Of a stretch of 64,000 bases of DNA, positions 1-9,207 are shown in pieces. Under the pieces are notes generated by a model, which ran no database searches, was not told the origin of the DNA, and saw only the letters and a list, made by a program, of their open reading frames with translations. The stretch lies in NCBI GenBank assembly GCA_903877645.1, contig CAIRES010000017.1, positions 1 to 64,000 of the forward strand, read 5' to 3'. Within the stretch, counting starts at the first letter, position 1. The number at the start of each line of letters is the position of its first letter. The position numbers and the translations under genes were made by a program. The DNA comes from an uncultured Bacteroidota bacterium. GTDB lineage: Bacteria; Bacteroidota; Bacteroidia; Chitinophagales; Chitinophagaceae.

Positions 1-21
1 CGGGCCGGTAAAACCGGCCCG
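1..21. terminator. Hairpin terminator at the left edge
   Basis: A perfect 9-bp GC-rich stem (1-9 pairs with 13-21) with an AAA loop is followed by a short T-rich run (CTTTTT at 24-29). It reads as an intrinsic terminator for a rightward gene that ends outside the window. It may also serve the leftward epimerase gene that ends at 68. Confidence 0.7.
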
Positions 22-67
22 CTGCTTTTTATAGATAATGGCAATATTGAGTTGGGATAATGGTCCG

Positions 68-469
68 TCACTTTTTCTCCTGGCAAAGTTCTATCAGCAC
101 ACCGTTGGTAGTTTTGGGGTGCAGGAAGCAAACGAGCTTGTTGTCGGCGCCATTTTTGGGTGTTTCGTTAAGTAATTCGAAGCCAAGGGCAGAGAGCCGC
201 TTCATTTCTGCTTCTATATTTTCCACCTCGAAGGCTATGTGATGGATGCCTTGTCCTTTTTTAACAATGAATTTAGCAATAGGGCTATCGTCGCGCGTAG
301 CCTCAAGGAGCTCTATTTTTGCGTCGCCTGTTTGAAAAAATGCGGTGTTAACTCCCTCATTTACAACGGTTTCCGTTTTGTAGCATGGGGTGTTGAGCAA
401 TTGTTCGAATAACGGTACAGATGCGCTTAACTCTTTAATAGCGATTCCAATATGTTCTATTTTTAGCAT
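68..469 (-). CDS. mce: Methylmalonyl-CoA epimerase
   Basis: A 133-residue protein of the vicinal-oxygen-chelate (glyoxalase) fold. It interconverts the (S) and (R) epimers of methylmalonyl-CoA between propionyl-CoA carboxylase and the B12-dependent mutase. The N-terminal EHIGIA motif, the central GIHHIAFEV motif and the C-terminal GVLIEL motif supply the usual metal ligands (H6, H77, E127 and probably E53). The length is normal for the family. The gene stands alone and diverges from iscS. Because the mutase needs cobalamin, it fits with the B12-dependent ribonucleotide reductase further along. The identification is firm. Confidence 0.93.
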   Translation of the reverse strand: MLKIEHIGIAIKELSASVPLFEQLLNTPCYKTETVVNEGVNTAFFQTGDAKIELLEATRDDSPIAKFIVKKGQGIHHIAFEVENIEAEMKRLSALGFELLNETPKNGADNKLVCFLHPKTTNGVLIELCQEKK

Positions 470-544
470 AAGCCTATAACTTTTGATGATGGCTACATAT
501 AAACCTACGATAGGGAGGAGGTCTCAAAGTAGCTTGTTTTGTCG

Positions 545-552
545 TAAATTTG
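545..552 (+). promoter_or_regulatory. -7 promoter element for iscS
   Basis: TAAATTTG matches the Bacteroidota sigma factor -7 consensus TAnnTTTG and lies 29 nt before the iscS ATG. No convincing -33 TTTG is present at the usual distance. Confidence 0.55.
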
Positions 553-581
553 CCGTAAATCTACTGAGTAAGTATTAAAGT

Positions 582-1802
582 ATGGAACTGAATTTACCGA
601 TCTACCTTGATAATAACGCCACTACGCCGATGGACCCGCGCGTATTGGATGCGATGATACCGTATTTTACGGAGAAATTTGGCAATGCAGCCAGCCGCAA
701 CCACTCCTTTGGCTGGGTAGCAGAAGAGGCCGTGGACTATGCCCGTGAGCAGGTAGCTAAACTGATAGGAGCCGACCCGAAAGAGATCATTTTTACGTCC
801 GGTGCAACTGAGGCTGATAACCTGGCAATAAAGGGTGTGTATGAAATGTATGCCTCTAAGGGCGACCATATCATTACCTGCACTACCGAGCACAAAGCCG
901 TGCTGGATACCTGCAAGCATATAGAAACACTGGGTGGCCATGTCACTTATTTGCCTGTACAGGCTGACGGCCTTGTGGATCTGGCTGAACTGGAAAAAGC
1001 AATAACGCCTAAGACAATATTGATCGCCATCATGTATGGCAATAACGAGACAGGTGTGATACAGCCCATCCGCGAGATCAGCCAACTGGCCCGCAAACAT
1101 GGTGTGCTGTTTTTCACAGATGGCACACAGGCTGTAGGCAAAGTGCCTGTAGATGTGAACGCAGATGGCATAGATCTCATGGCCTTCAGCGCACATAAAA
1201 TGTATGGCCCCAAGGGCGTAGGTGCATTGTATGTGCGCCGTAAGAATCCAAGGGTTAAAGTAACTTCTCAAATGGACGGCGGCGGCCATGAGCGCGGTAT
1301 GCGCAGCGGCACACTGAATGTACCTGCAATAGTGGGCTTCGGCAAAGCGTGTGAACTGTGCATGAACGAAATGGAAGCAGAATCCAAACGCCTGAGCAAG
1401 CTGCGCGACAAGTTGGAACAGGGCCTGCTCGTACTGGAAGAAGCTTATGTAAATGGTACACCCGAGCATCGCCTGCCACACACTGCCAATATCTCTTTTA
1501 AGTATGTAGAAGGTGAAGGGCTGATGATGGGCTTTAATAAGAACATCGCATTGTCAAGCGGCTCGGCATGTACATCGGCTTCTCTTGAGCCATCTTATGT
1601 ATTGAAGGCGTTGGGCCTGGGCGATGACCTCGCGCATAGCTCACTGCGTTTCGGCCTTGGCCGTTTCACTACAGAAGAGCAGGTAGACTATACCATAGCT
1701 GCTGTAAAAGAAACCGTATTGAAGCTGCGCGAAATGAGTCCGCTTTGGGAAATGTTCAAAGAAGGTATAGACCTTGATAAGATTGAGTGGGCGCACCATT
1801 AA
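582..1802 (+). CDS. iscS: Cysteine desulfurase IscS
   Basis: A 406-residue fold-type I PLP enzyme that takes sulfur from cysteine for Fe-S cluster assembly. The N-terminal YLDNNATTP motif is present. The PLP lysine is K206 in [10 protein letters not shown], and the persulfide cysteine is C330 in [13 protein letters not shown]; both positions nearly coincide with the E. coli enzyme. It is followed by iscU and iscA on the same strand, so it is the housekeeping ISC-type desulfurase rather than SufS. No hscA, hscB or fdx gene follows directly. The identification is firm. Confidence 0.96.
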   Translation: MELNLPIYLDNNATTPMDPRVLDAMIPYFTEKFGNAASRNHSFGWVAEEAVDYAREQVAKLIGADPKEIIFTSGATEADNLAIKGVYEMYASKGDHIITCTTEHKAVLDTCKHIETLGGHVTYLPVQADGLVDLAELEKAITPKTILIAIMYGNNETGVIQPIREISQLARKHGVLFFTDGTQAVGKVPVDVNADGIDLMAFSAHKMYGPKGVGALYVRRKNPRVKVTSQMDGGGHERGMRSGTLNVPAIVGFGKACELCMNEMEAESKRLSKLRDKLEQGLLVLEEAYVNGTPEHRLPHTANISFKYVEGEGLMMGFNKNIALSSGSACTSASLEPSYVLKALGLGDDLAHSSLRFGLGRFTTEEQVDYTIAAVKETVLKLREMSPLWEMFKEGIDLDKIEWAHH

Positions 1803-1805
1803 GTA

Positions 1806-1922
1806 ATGAGCTGATTAGCTGATGTGATGATTAGCTGATTGGAATAAGAAAAAAGGAAAGTTCAAAATAGTTATAAAAAGTATGGGCAATCAGCTAATCA
1901 GCTAATGAGCACATCAGCAAAT
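1806..1922. repeat. Imperfect inverted repeat between iscS and iscU
   Basis: Exact 14-nt arms (1828-1841, TGATTAGCTGATTG, and its complement at 1887-1900) are separated by 45 nt. Looser similarity extends outward on both sides, built from repeated AGCTGAT/AGCTAAT units. The right arm runs into an in-frame ATG at 1905, upstream of the likely true iscU start. It could fold in the iscS-iscU transcript, or it may be a dispersed repeat family. Confidence 0.7.
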
Positions 1923-1931
1923 CAAAATACC

Positions 1932-2348
1932 ATGGCATACTCAGATAAAGTTATAGACCATTACGCCAACCCCAAGAACGTGGGTACGCTCGATAAATCA
2001 AAAAACAATGTCGGCACCGGCCTCGTAGGCGCTCCTGAGTGCGGCGATGTAATGCGTCTGCAGATAGAAGTAGACGAAGTAAGCGGCGTGATCCGTGATG
2101 CAAAGTTCAAGACCTTTGGTTGCGGCTCTGCAATAGCGTCTTCTTCACTGGCTACAGAATGGCTGAAAGGCAAAACTGTGGATCAGGCTATGGCCATAGA
2201 TAATATGGATATAGTGGAAGAGCTGAACCTGCCCCCGGTGAAAATTCACTGCTCGGTACTGGCTGAAGACGCGATTAAGGCGGCTATCAACGACTACCGT
2301 GTAAAGAACGGCCTGCCTGAACTGGTAGAAGAAAAGAAAGCACACTAA
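1932..2348 (+). CDS. iscU: Fe-S cluster scaffold IscU
   Basis: A 138-residue scaffold protein on which IscS-derived sulfur and iron form a [2Fe-2S] cluster. The ligand set is complete: C37 and D39 in PECGDV, C64 in FGCGSA, and H106-C107 in LPPVKIHCSVLAEDAI. The same segment contains the LPPVK motif that the HscA chaperone recognises in proteobacteria. An in-frame ATG at 1905 would add nine residues, but it lies inside the intergenic repeat, and the family normally begins at MAYSDKV, so 1932 was chosen. The LPPVK motif and the cluster ligands make this certain. Confidence 0.95.
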   Translation: MAYSDKVIDHYANPKNVGTLDKSKNNVGTGLVGAPECGDVMRLQIEVDEVSGVIRDAKFKTFGCGSAIASSSLATEWLKGKTVDQAMAIDNMDIVEELNLPPVKIHCSVLAEDAIKAAINDYRVKNGLPELVEEKKAH

Positions 2349-2462
2349 ATAATAATGGCTGGATGACACAATAACTCAATTGTGTTCTTCCGGTGAAGAT
2401 AAGTGGTAACGGATCAGCGCTTGTAAAGAGAGCGCTGATCTGCTGCCGAAAAATAAAATACA

Positions 2463-2789
2463 ATGATTTACGTAAGTGATAAAGCGAAGGAAAAAGTTGA
2501 CCAACTGCGGAGAGAATCCCAGCTTGGCGATGATTACTTTCTTCGCGTGAGTGTGATCGGGGGTGGTTGTTCGGGCCTGTCTTACAAGCTCGATTTTGAT
2601 AATGAGGCCCAGCCCCGCGACCAGGTGTTTGAAGACCAGGGCGTAAGGGTAGTGACCGACCTGAAGAGTTTTCTGTATCTGTGCGATACGACTCTTGATT
2701 TCTCCGATGGCCTCAATGGCAAAGGTTTTCACTTCAGCAACCCCAACGCCAGCCGTAGCTGCGGATGCGGGGAGAGCTTTGCGGTCTAG
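2463..2789 (+). CDS. iscA: A-type Fe-S carrier (IscA/HesB family)
   Basis: A 108-residue A-type carrier that delivers Fe-S clusters to apoproteins. It carries the three conserved cysteines: C36 in GGGCSGLSY, and C100 and C102 in SCGCGESF near the C-terminus. It follows iscU after about 115 nt on the same strand. The sequence does not separate IscA from ErpA or SufA within the family, but the position after iscS and iscU favours IscA. Confidence 0.92.
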   Translation: MIYVSDKAKEKVDQLRRESQLGDDYFLRVSVIGGGCSGLSYKLDFDNEAQPRDQVFEDQGVRVVTDLKSFLYLCDTTLDFSDGLNGKGFHFSNPNASRSCGCGESFAV

Positions 2790-2819
2790 GGTTTGGGGTA
2801 TTTTCACTAACTTGCCTCT

Positions 2820-3593
2820 ATGTTCTCAGGACTATTTAACAGGAAAAAGAAGGAACAGGATATTTATGGGCATATGCCTGCGCCCGTGGGTGCCAACTGG
2901 GCTTTCCTGGGGGCAGATATGCACTCGCACTTTATTCCCGGTATAGACGATGGCGCCAAAACAATTGAAGACAGCCTGGGCATGATACGCGCTATGATCG
3001 GGATGGGGTACAAGAGCATCATCACCACCCCGCATGTAATGATCGACTACTACCCCAATACTGTAGAGACCATAACCGCCGGACTGCAAAAAGTGCAACA
3101 GGCCCTCAAAGAAAATAATATAGACATTCCCATAAAAGCTGCTGCGGAATACTACATCGATGAATCCTTCATGACGTTGGTAGATAAAAAAGAACTCTTG
3201 ACCATACGCGATAATGAGGTACTGGTAGAGTTCTCTATGCTCTATGAGCCACCCATGCTATCTGAGGTTATCTTCAGGATGCAAAGTGCCGGTTACAAAC
3301 CCATCATTGCCCACCCCGAGCGTTACCTGTTTTTTCATGGCAACCTCCGCAAATTCCGCGAGCTGAAAGATAACGGCTGCCTCATGCAGATGAACCTACT
3401 GTCCGTGGCAGGTTACTACGGTAAGAATATAAAAGTGGTTGCCGACGAGCTGATGTCCAAGGGCATCTACGATTATTGCGGCAGCGATATGCACCACGAG
3501 AAACATGCCGCCGCATTGAAGGCCCTCGCTGCCTCCAAAGAATACAACGCGATTATCGGCTATCCCTTCTTAAATTCCAGATTATGTTCCTGA
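2820..3593 (+). CDS. YwqE/CpsB-type tyrosine phosphatase (PHP family)
   Basis: A 257-residue metal-dependent phosphatase of the PHP superfamily. Such enzymes dephosphorylate the tyrosine-rich tails of capsule co-polymerase kinases. Metal-binding motifs are visible: DMHSHFIPGIDDGA (H35, H37), TTPH, AHPERY and GSDMHH near the C-terminus. The first 20 residues are basic and look like an N-terminal extension. It starts 30 nt after iscA but belongs functionally with the export genes that follow, because the Wzc-like protein at 5887-8319 ends in a tyrosine-rich tail that is its natural substrate. Confidence 0.88.
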   Translation: MFSGLFNRKKKEQDIYGHMPAPVGANWAFLGADMHSHFIPGIDDGAKTIEDSLGMIRAMIGMGYKSIITTPHVMIDYYPNTVETITAGLQKVQQALKENNIDIPIKAAAEYYIDESFMTLVDKKELLTIRDNEVLVEFSMLYEPPMLSEVIFRMQSAGYKPIIAHPERYLFFHGNLRKFRELKDNGCLMQMNLLSVAGYYGKNIKVVADELMSKGIYDYCGSDMHHEKHAAALKALAASKEYNAIIGYPFLNSRLCS

Positions 3594-3641
3594 ATTCAGG
3601 ATTATGTTTTTAATTTGTTATTAAAATAGCAAATTGCGACC

Positions 3642-3649
3642 TATTTTTG
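3642..3649 (+). promoter_or_regulatory. -7 promoter element before the UDP-sugar dehydrogenase
   Basis: TATTTTTG matches TAnnTTTG, 55 nt upstream of the ATG at 3705. It suggests that the export genes have their own promoter, separate from the isc/ywqE genes upstream. Confidence 0.5.
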
Positions 3650-3704
3650 ATCATTATTATCCGGTGCGTACAGAATAGGCACATCAAACTGTTTTAAATA
3701 TTTC

Positions 3705-4994
3705 ATGGGGCAATCTTCTTTTTGTGTAAGTGTAATAGGGCTGGGCTATGTAGGCTTGCCACTGGCTGTGGAGTTTGGTAAGTACTTGCCTGTAGTAGGG
3801 TTTGATATCAATAAAGCAAGGATCAGCGACTTGCGCCAAGGCATAGATCATACACTTGAGATAGAGAAAGAGTTGCTGGACCAGGTGCAGGTAGATAAGC
3901 CATCTGAGAAAGGGATTTATTTTAGCACAAATACAGAAGATATAGCAAAATGCAATATCTACATCATCACCGTACCCACACCCGTAGATAAAAACAACCG
4001 TCCCGATCTTGGTCCGTTGTACAAGGCCAGTGAAACAGTGGGCAAGGTGCTCAAAAAAGGAGATATTGTTGTTTACGAATCCACAGTGTATCCCGGTGTT
4101 ACGGAAGAGGAGTGTGTACCAGTATTAGAAAAAACATCCGGGCTTAAGTTTAATACCGATTTCTTCTGTGGTTACTCTCCTGAACGTATCAATCCGGGAG
4201 ATAAGGTTCATACTATAGCCAACATCAGAAAGATAACCTCCGGCTCTACACCCGCCACTGCCGACCGGGTAGATGAGCTCTACCGCACCATCATTACAGC
4301 AGGTACCCACAAAGCCGCCAGCATAAAGGTGGCTGAGGCAGCCAAAGTAATAGAAAACGCCCAGCGCGATATAAACATTGCTTTTGTCAATGAACTGGCC
4401 AAGATATTCAACCGCCTCAATATAGATACCCACCAGGTGCTTGAAGCATCGGCCACCAAGTGGAACTTCCTGCCCTTTAAGCCGGGGTTGGTAGGCGGCC
4501 ATTGCATAGGTGTAGATCCTTATTACCTCGCGCAAAAAGCACAGGAAGTGGGCTATCATCCCGAGATCATACTGGCAGGCCGCAGGCTGAATGATGGTAT
4601 GGGGGCATACGTGGCCAATGAAATTGTAAAGCTCATGATCAGGAAAGACATTCCGGTGAAAGGGGCAAACATGTTATTGCTGGGTATTACTTTCAAAGAG
4701 AATTGCCCCGATGTACGGAATACACGTATAGTGGATATTATTCGTGAGCTGGCCTCTTACGAGATCGATCTCACTATATATGACCCATGGGCCGATGAGG
4801 ATGATGTAAAGCGGCAATATGGCATCACGATCATCACCAGGCTACCGGAAGATCGCATTTTTGACTCTATGGTACTTGCTGTGGCGCATAAGGATTTTTT
4901 AGCTACTGACTGGCGCAAGAAAGTGAAAACAGGCGGGATAATTTATGACGTAAAAGGCTGTCTTAACCTGTCTATGGTAGATGCCAGGCTATAA
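3705..4994 (+). CDS. UDP-N-acetylhexosamine 6-dehydrogenase (TviB/WbpO-like)
   Basis: A 429-residue nucleotide-sugar dehydrogenase that oxidises C6 of a UDP-sugar to the uronic acid in two NAD-dependent steps. The N-terminal Rossmann motif is [15 protein letters not shown], the catalytic cysteine is C267 in [12 protein letters not shown], and the C-terminal domain has [15 protein letters not shown]. This last motif is typical of the UDP-GalNAc/GlcNAc branch (TviB, WbpO) rather than UDP-glucose dehydrogenase; the exact substrate is inferred. It lies inside a polysaccharide export cluster and probably supplies an aminouronic acid for the polymer. Confidence 0.88.
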   Translation: MGQSSFCVSVIGLGYVGLPLAVEFGKYLPVVGFDINKARISDLRQGIDHTLEIEKELLDQVQVDKPSEKGIYFSTNTEDIAKCNIYIITVPTPVDKNNRPDLGPLYKASETVGKVLKKGDIVVYESTVYPGVTEEECVPVLEKTSGLKFNTDFFCGYSPERINPGDKVHTIANIRKITSGSTPATADRVDELYRTIITAGTHKAASIKVAEAAKVIENAQRDINIAFVNELAKIFNRLNIDTHQVLEASATKWNFLPFKPGLVGGHCIGVDPYYLAQKAQEVGYHPEIILAGRRLNDGMGAYVANEIVKLMIRKDIPVKGANMLLLGITFKENCPDVRNTRIVDIIRELASYEIDLTIYDPWADEDDVKRQYGITIITRLPEDRIFDSMVLAVAHKDFLATDWRKKVKTGGIIYDVKGCLNLSMVDARL

Positions 4995-5057
4995 TAATAT
5001 GACCTTAAACAGCGCATGATAAGAGGTACTTTTTTTATTTAATTGCATATTTTAAGC

Positions 5058-5065
5058 TATTTTTG
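5058..5065 (+). promoter_or_regulatory. -7 promoter element that helps set the wza start
   Basis: TATTTTTG directly abuts an ATG at 5066. Transcription from this element would begin at or after that ATG, so the next in-frame ATG at 5081 is the more likely translation start. Confidence 0.5.
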
Positions 5066-5080
5066 ATGAAATTTTCAAGA

Positions 5081-5872
5081 ATGTATAATATTGTCAGACG
5101 AGGCCCGGTCGGCTTAGGTCTTTTATTGATATTTGTTGTTTTTTCATTAATGACATCCTGTATATCAGTAAAAAAAGTAGTATATTTTCAGGATATTAAA
5201 GACTCTACAGGGGTGGTAAACATAGAGCATCCCGCAAAATTCATTGACCCTACCATAGAAAGTAATGACAACCTGGCCATTACCTTGCAAACAGTTATTC
5301 AGAACAATACAAATACCCCTATCACCACCAACTCTGTAGGTACTTTTAATGAGTTGAACGGCTACCTCGTAGATAAGAACGGATATGTGGAGATACCGTT
5401 AATAGGTTTTGTAAAGGTAGGCGGGCTCACGACCGCTGAGGCCAGGGAGGTCATCAAGCAAAAAGCAAAAGACATTTATAATAACCCGGTAGTGAATGTA
5501 AGGATCGCCAATTTTGAGATCACTATACTTGGTGATGTGGGCAAACCCGGGAAGATCATACTCCCTAGCGAAAAAGCAAGTATCATTGATGCCATAGCTT
5601 TGTCCGGCGACCTGAACCTGACGGCAAAAAGGGATAATATACTCCTGATCAGGAGTGAGGGAGATGAGAAAAAATGCGTGCGCCTGGATATGCGCTCCAC
5701 CCAGATATTTCAGTCGCCTTACTTTTACCTGAAGCAAAGGGACCTCATATATGTAGTACCGAGTAAAAATAAGATACAGAACAGCGATAATACCTTTGTG
5801 CGCAACCTGGGTATCCTGTCGTCCATTATTTCTATTTTTTCAATAGCATTAGTTTTCAGGACCGTAAAATAA
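5081..5872 (+). CDS. Polysaccharide export lipoprotein (Wza family)
   Basis: About 263 residues; an outer-membrane polysaccharide export protein. A basic N-terminus and hydrophobic segment end in a lipobox (LMTSC, C27 from this start). The Poly_export region follows (about 60-150; GYLVDKNGYVEIPLIGFV, then GLTTAEAREVIKQK), then an SLBB-type segment with GDVGKPGKI, and a hydrophobic C-terminal helix that could cross the outer membrane as in Wza. In-frame starts at 5063 (TTG) and 5066 (ATG) exist, but the promoter position favours 5081. It is followed after 14 nt by the Wzc-like protein, its usual partner. Confidence 0.85.
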   Translation: MYNIVRRGPVGLGLLLIFVVFSLMTSCISVKKVVYFQDIKDSTGVVNIEHPAKFIDPTIESNDNLAITLQTVIQNNTNTPITTNSVGTFNELNGYLVDKNGYVEIPLIGFVKVGGLTTAEAREVIKQKAKDIYNNPVVNVRIANFEITILGDVGKPGKIILPSEKASIIDAIALSGDLNLTAKRDNILLIRSEGDEKKCVRLDMRSTQIFQSPYFYLKQRDLIYVVPSKNKIQNSDNTFVRNLGILSSIISIFSIALVFRTVK

Positions 5873-5886
5873 TAACGATCACATAG

Positions 5887-8319
5887 ATGGAAGTTACCAA
5901 TCCGCTGATACAGGATGATGCCAAGCATAAGCCGGAAGAAAGCAATTTCAATTTAAAATGGCTTGTTTCCACAGTGCTGGCTATATGGCCATGGCTGCTG
6001 GGTAGCATTATTATTTCCCTCATAGCGGGCAACCTGTACCTGAGGTATGCAACACCTATATTCAAATCCTATGGCGAGTTGCTGATCATCGACTCTAAGA
6101 AAGGTTCCTCCACATCCGGCGACGATATAGCCTCCATGTTGAAGATGGATACCAAAATAAACATCGATAACGAGATAGAGATCATGAAGAGCCGCAGCAC
6201 AATGGCTAAGGTGGTGAAGAGGCTGTCGCTTAATGTTAATTACTCCGTTACAGGCAGGTTTAAAGTGACACAGTTATACACCAACAGGCCTTTTGATTTT
6301 GTGATCGCAGATTCTACAGATGATTATTATGATTGTAAAGTAGAAGTAGTTGACTCCAATACGTATAAGATCATAGGTGTGAACGGTAATGTGATTACCG
6401 GCAGGTGGAATGATACGATCAAAATACCTGCTTATGCTAAAGTGGTTCTGAAAAAAACACCTGCTTTTTCGCCGGAGCATTTTGTTTGCGCTGTAGATGT
6501 GACCCCGGTGCTTGATGCCGCTAATAACTATATGTACAGCATAGATATCAGCCCGCCCACCAAGTCGGCCAGCTATATCACCATATCCATGCAGGATAAT
6601 ATCCCCGAGCGCTCGGTAGATATCATCAACACCCTGATGCAGGTATATATGGATGCCAATGTGGAGAACCGCAACAGGATTTCCATCAGCACCATTAACT
6701 TCATCAACGAGCGCGCCGATGCCCTGTTCAAAGAGCTCAATGGTGTAGAAACGGATATTGAAACGTTCAAACAGAAAAATAACCTGGCTGATATGAACGC
6801 CCAGGCAGAGCAACTGGTGAATGCCAACTCTGAGACCATCAATAAACTTGCAGAGGCAGAAGTAGACCTCTATGTGATTACCTCTATCAGCGATCACCTC
6901 GTTAATGAGCGCGATGATAAGCCGCTCGTATTGCCATCCAACCTGCTCGATAATGCTGCAGTTGCCGGCCAGCTAAACCAGCTTAATACACTGGAAACAG
7001 AGATACAAGGCAGCCTTATTTCCAATACAGCTAATAACCCGGTAACCAAAAACCTCATCAACCAGCGCAAGCAGATTAAAGACAACATCATAGCATCGCT
7101 CACCTCCTCTAAAAAGGCGATGGAGATAAAAGTGCAGAAAATAAGGGATGAAATGCACACCATAGCCGGAGATATTAATAAGGTGCCTTCTATGGAGAAG
7201 AAGTACCTGGACTATGCCCGTGTACAATCTATTAAGCAGGAGTTATACATTTTCTTACTAAAGAAAAGGGAAGAGACAGAAATACAAAAGGCATCTACGG
7301 TGGCCGATGCCAGTATAGTAGACAGCGCCATAACTGTTGGACAGGTGTTGCCCAATCATCCCAAAGTATTGATGTTGTCGCTGCTCATAGGGTGCGTAAT
7401 ACCATTTGGTATCATCATTCTTCGCCGTGGCCTCAACATCAAGATCATCAGCAAGGGTGATATTACCAAGCTCACTACGATACCTATCATCGGCGAAATA
7501 GGCAATAACCTGGATGGGGAAAACGTAGCTGTGAAGAAGAACAGCCGTACTATTATCTCTGAGCAATTCAGGGCACTGCGCACCAATCTGCAATACCTGC
7601 TTACTGATAAGAACGATAAGGTACTCATGATCACATCCAGTATGAGCGGTGAAGGCAAATCATTTATTGCGATCAATTTATCCATCACGCTGGCCATGTC
7701 GGGTAAGAAGGTGATACTGATGGAACTGGATCTGAGAAAACCCCGAATATCCAAGACACTGGGTATGGACAATATAGTAGGCTTCTCCAATTATGCTATA
7801 GGCAAGTGCGAGTTAAGTGATATCATCATGCCTTCCGGCATTGAGCCTAATTTATTTATTCTCCCATCCGGGCCTATACCTCCAAACCCTGCCGAGCTGA
7901 TCTTACTGCCTCGTGCCGAAGAACTCTTCCATAAACTCAGGGAGCAATTCGACTATATAGTTGTAGATACTTCGCCTGTAGGATTGGTAACAGATGCCCA
8001 GCTCATCAACAGGTATGCTGATACTGCGTTGTACATCATCAGGCAGGGGCATACTTACAAGCAACAACTGAACATACCTAACGAACTATTTTACAGCGGC
8101 AAGATCACCCGTATCAGCATCATAGTGAATGATGTACTGGCCAACAGAGGCTTCGCTTATGGTTATGGCTATGAAGAGGGTTATGGCTATGGTTACGGAT
8201 ATGGTTACGGGTATGGCTACGGCTACGGTGGCTATGGTAAGGGTGGTTATTATGCCGAAAGCGAAAAGAAAAAAGGAATTGGCCGCTTTTTCAGGCGCAG
8301 AAAAAATAACGAAGATTAG
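5887..8319 (+). CDS. Wzc-like polysaccharide co-polymerase and tyrosine autokinase
   Basis: An 810-residue inner-membrane protein that controls chain length and export. It has an N-terminal Wzz domain with a transmembrane segment near residues 30-50, a long periplasmic coiled-coil region, a second transmembrane segment near 490-515, and a cytoplasmic BY-kinase domain. The Walker A motif is SMSGEGKS (K591), the Walker A' is ILMELDLRKP (Glu where Asp is commoner), and the Walker B is YIVVDTSPVG. The C-terminus is a Gly-Tyr repeat with 14 tyrosines followed by a basic tail, the expected autophosphorylation cluster. The YwqE-type phosphatase upstream is the probable antagonist. Confidence 0.92.
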   Translation: MEVTNPLIQDDAKHKPEESNFNLKWLVSTVLAIWPWLLGSIIISLIAGNLYLRYATPIFKSYGELLIIDSKKGSSTSGDDIASMLKMDTKINIDNEIEIMKSRSTMAKVVKRLSLNVNYSVTGRFKVTQLYTNRPFDFVIADSTDDYYDCKVEVVDSNTYKIIGVNGNVITGRWNDTIKIPAYAKVVLKKTPAFSPEHFVCAVDVTPVLDAANNYMYSIDISPPTKSASYITISMQDNIPERSVDIINTLMQVYMDANVENRNRISISTINFINERADALFKELNGVETDIETFKQKNNLADMNAQAEQLVNANSETINKLAEAEVDLYVITSISDHLVNERDDKPLVLPSNLLDNAAVAGQLNQLNTLETEIQGSLISNTANNPVTKNLINQRKQIKDNIIASLTSSKKAMEIKVQKIRDEMHTIAGDINKVPSMEKKYLDYARVQSIKQELYIFLLKKREETEIQKASTVADASIVDSAITVGQVLPNHPKVLMLSLLIGCVIPFGIIILRRGLNIKIISKGDITKLTTIPIIGEIGNNLDGENVAVKKNSRTIISEQFRALRTNLQYLLTDKNDKVLMITSSMSGEGKSFIAINLSITLAMSGKKVILMELDLRKPRISKTLGMDNIVGFSNYAIGKCELSDIIMPSGIEPNLFILPSGPIPPNPAELILLPRAEELFHKLREQFDYIVVDTSPVGLVTDAQLINRYADTALYIIRQGHTYKQQLNIPNELFYSGKITRISIIVNDVLANRGFAYGYGYEEGYGYGYGYGYGYGYGYGGYGKGGYYAESEKKKGIGRFFRRRKNNED
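8152..8260 (+). repeat. Gly-Tyr tail coded by hexanucleotide repeats
   Basis: Tandem GGY-TAY units inside the wzc-like gene encode a mostly alternating Gly-Tyr tract. The units vary in the third codon position, but the core is repetitive enough to change length by slippage or recombination, which would alter the number of phosphorylatable tyrosines. Confidence 0.8.
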
Positions 8320-8340
8320 CCTCCCGCCAAATCATAATGT

Positions 8341-9207
8341 ATGAGCGATAAAGCGGTAAGCAGTGATACGGGCAACTGGGATATAGAGATCACCTCTGAA
8401 AAAGGGAACCTTGATCTCAATGTGAAAGAGCTATGGCGTTACCGCGACCTGCTGCGGATGTTTGTAAAGAAAGACATCATAACGGTATATAAACAAACCA
8501 TTCTTGGCCCGATCTGGTTTTTGGTGCAACCCCTGCTTACCTCTCTCATGTTCCTGCTGGTATTCAGCACCATTGCCAAAATACCGACAGGTGCTATCCC
8601 GCCCATATTGTTCTATCTCATAGGTACTACTTTATGGAATTACTTTTCAGAAACACTCAATATCACGTCTAAAACCTTTATTGAGAACGCCGGCATATTC
8701 GGTAAGGTCTATTTCCCACGAATCATATTGCCGGTGTCCAAGATCATTTCAGGGTTCATGAAATTCCTCATACAATTTGGCCTTTTCGCTGTAGTGTGGC
8801 TGTACTATGTGGTTGTTCAAAAAACAATAATACCCAATTGGTACATTCTGCTTGCCCCCGTATGGCTGTTATTCATAGTGTTGCTGAGCCTCGGCATTGG
8901 TATAGTGATCTCATCGCTCACCACTAAGTACCGCGACCTGTTATTTCTTATTGGTTTTGCAGTGCAGCTCGCCATGTACATCACTCCGGTCATCATACCC
9001 CTCTCCGGGGTGCATGGCAGGAAGAGGATATTCTTTTTGCTCAACCCCCTCACTTCATTATTCGAAGGGTTCAAATACGGCTTCTTCGGCAATGGCTTCT
9101 TTGATCTGCCCTGGATAGGGTATAGTATTCTCTTCACGCTGGTAGTGCTGGCTTTTGGCCTAATGATCTTCAACAGGGTAGAGAAGCGGTTTATTGATAC
9201 GGTGTAA
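8341..9207 (+). CDS. ABC-2 polysaccharide export permease (Wzm/TagG-like)
   Basis: A 288-residue integral membrane protein of the ABC-2 export family that moves O-antigen, teichoic acid or capsule chains. It has a soluble N-terminus ending in LWRYRDLLRMFVKKDI, the usual amphipathic entry helix, and about six hydrophobic segments with VYKQTILGPIWFLVQPL at the start of the first. It starts 21 nt after the Wzc-like gene. The partner ATPase (Wzt) would normally follow directly but is absent: 344 nt of repeat-bearing DNA and then an unrelated leftward gene follow. The ATPase must lie elsewhere or has been lost. Confidence 0.87.
   Translation: MSDKAVSSDTGNWDIEITSEKGNLDLNVKELWRYRDLLRMFVKKDIITVYKQTILGPIWFLVQPLLTSLMFLLVFSTIAKIPTGAIPPILFYLIGTTLWNYFSETLNITSKTFIENAGIFGKVYFPRIILPVSKIISGFMKFLIQFGLFAVVWLYYVVVQKTIIPNWYILLAPVWLLFIVLLSLGIGIVISSLTTKYRDLLFLIGFAVQLAMYITPVIIPLSGVHGRKRIFFLLNPLTSLFEGFKYGFFGNGFFDLPWIGYSILFTLVVLAFGLMIFNRVEKRFIDTV

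Noticed and set aside
594-1481. Long open frame antisense to iscS (295 codons)
   Set aside because: It lies wholly within iscS, its translation is rich in Cys, His and Tyr as typical shadow frames are, and it matches no family.
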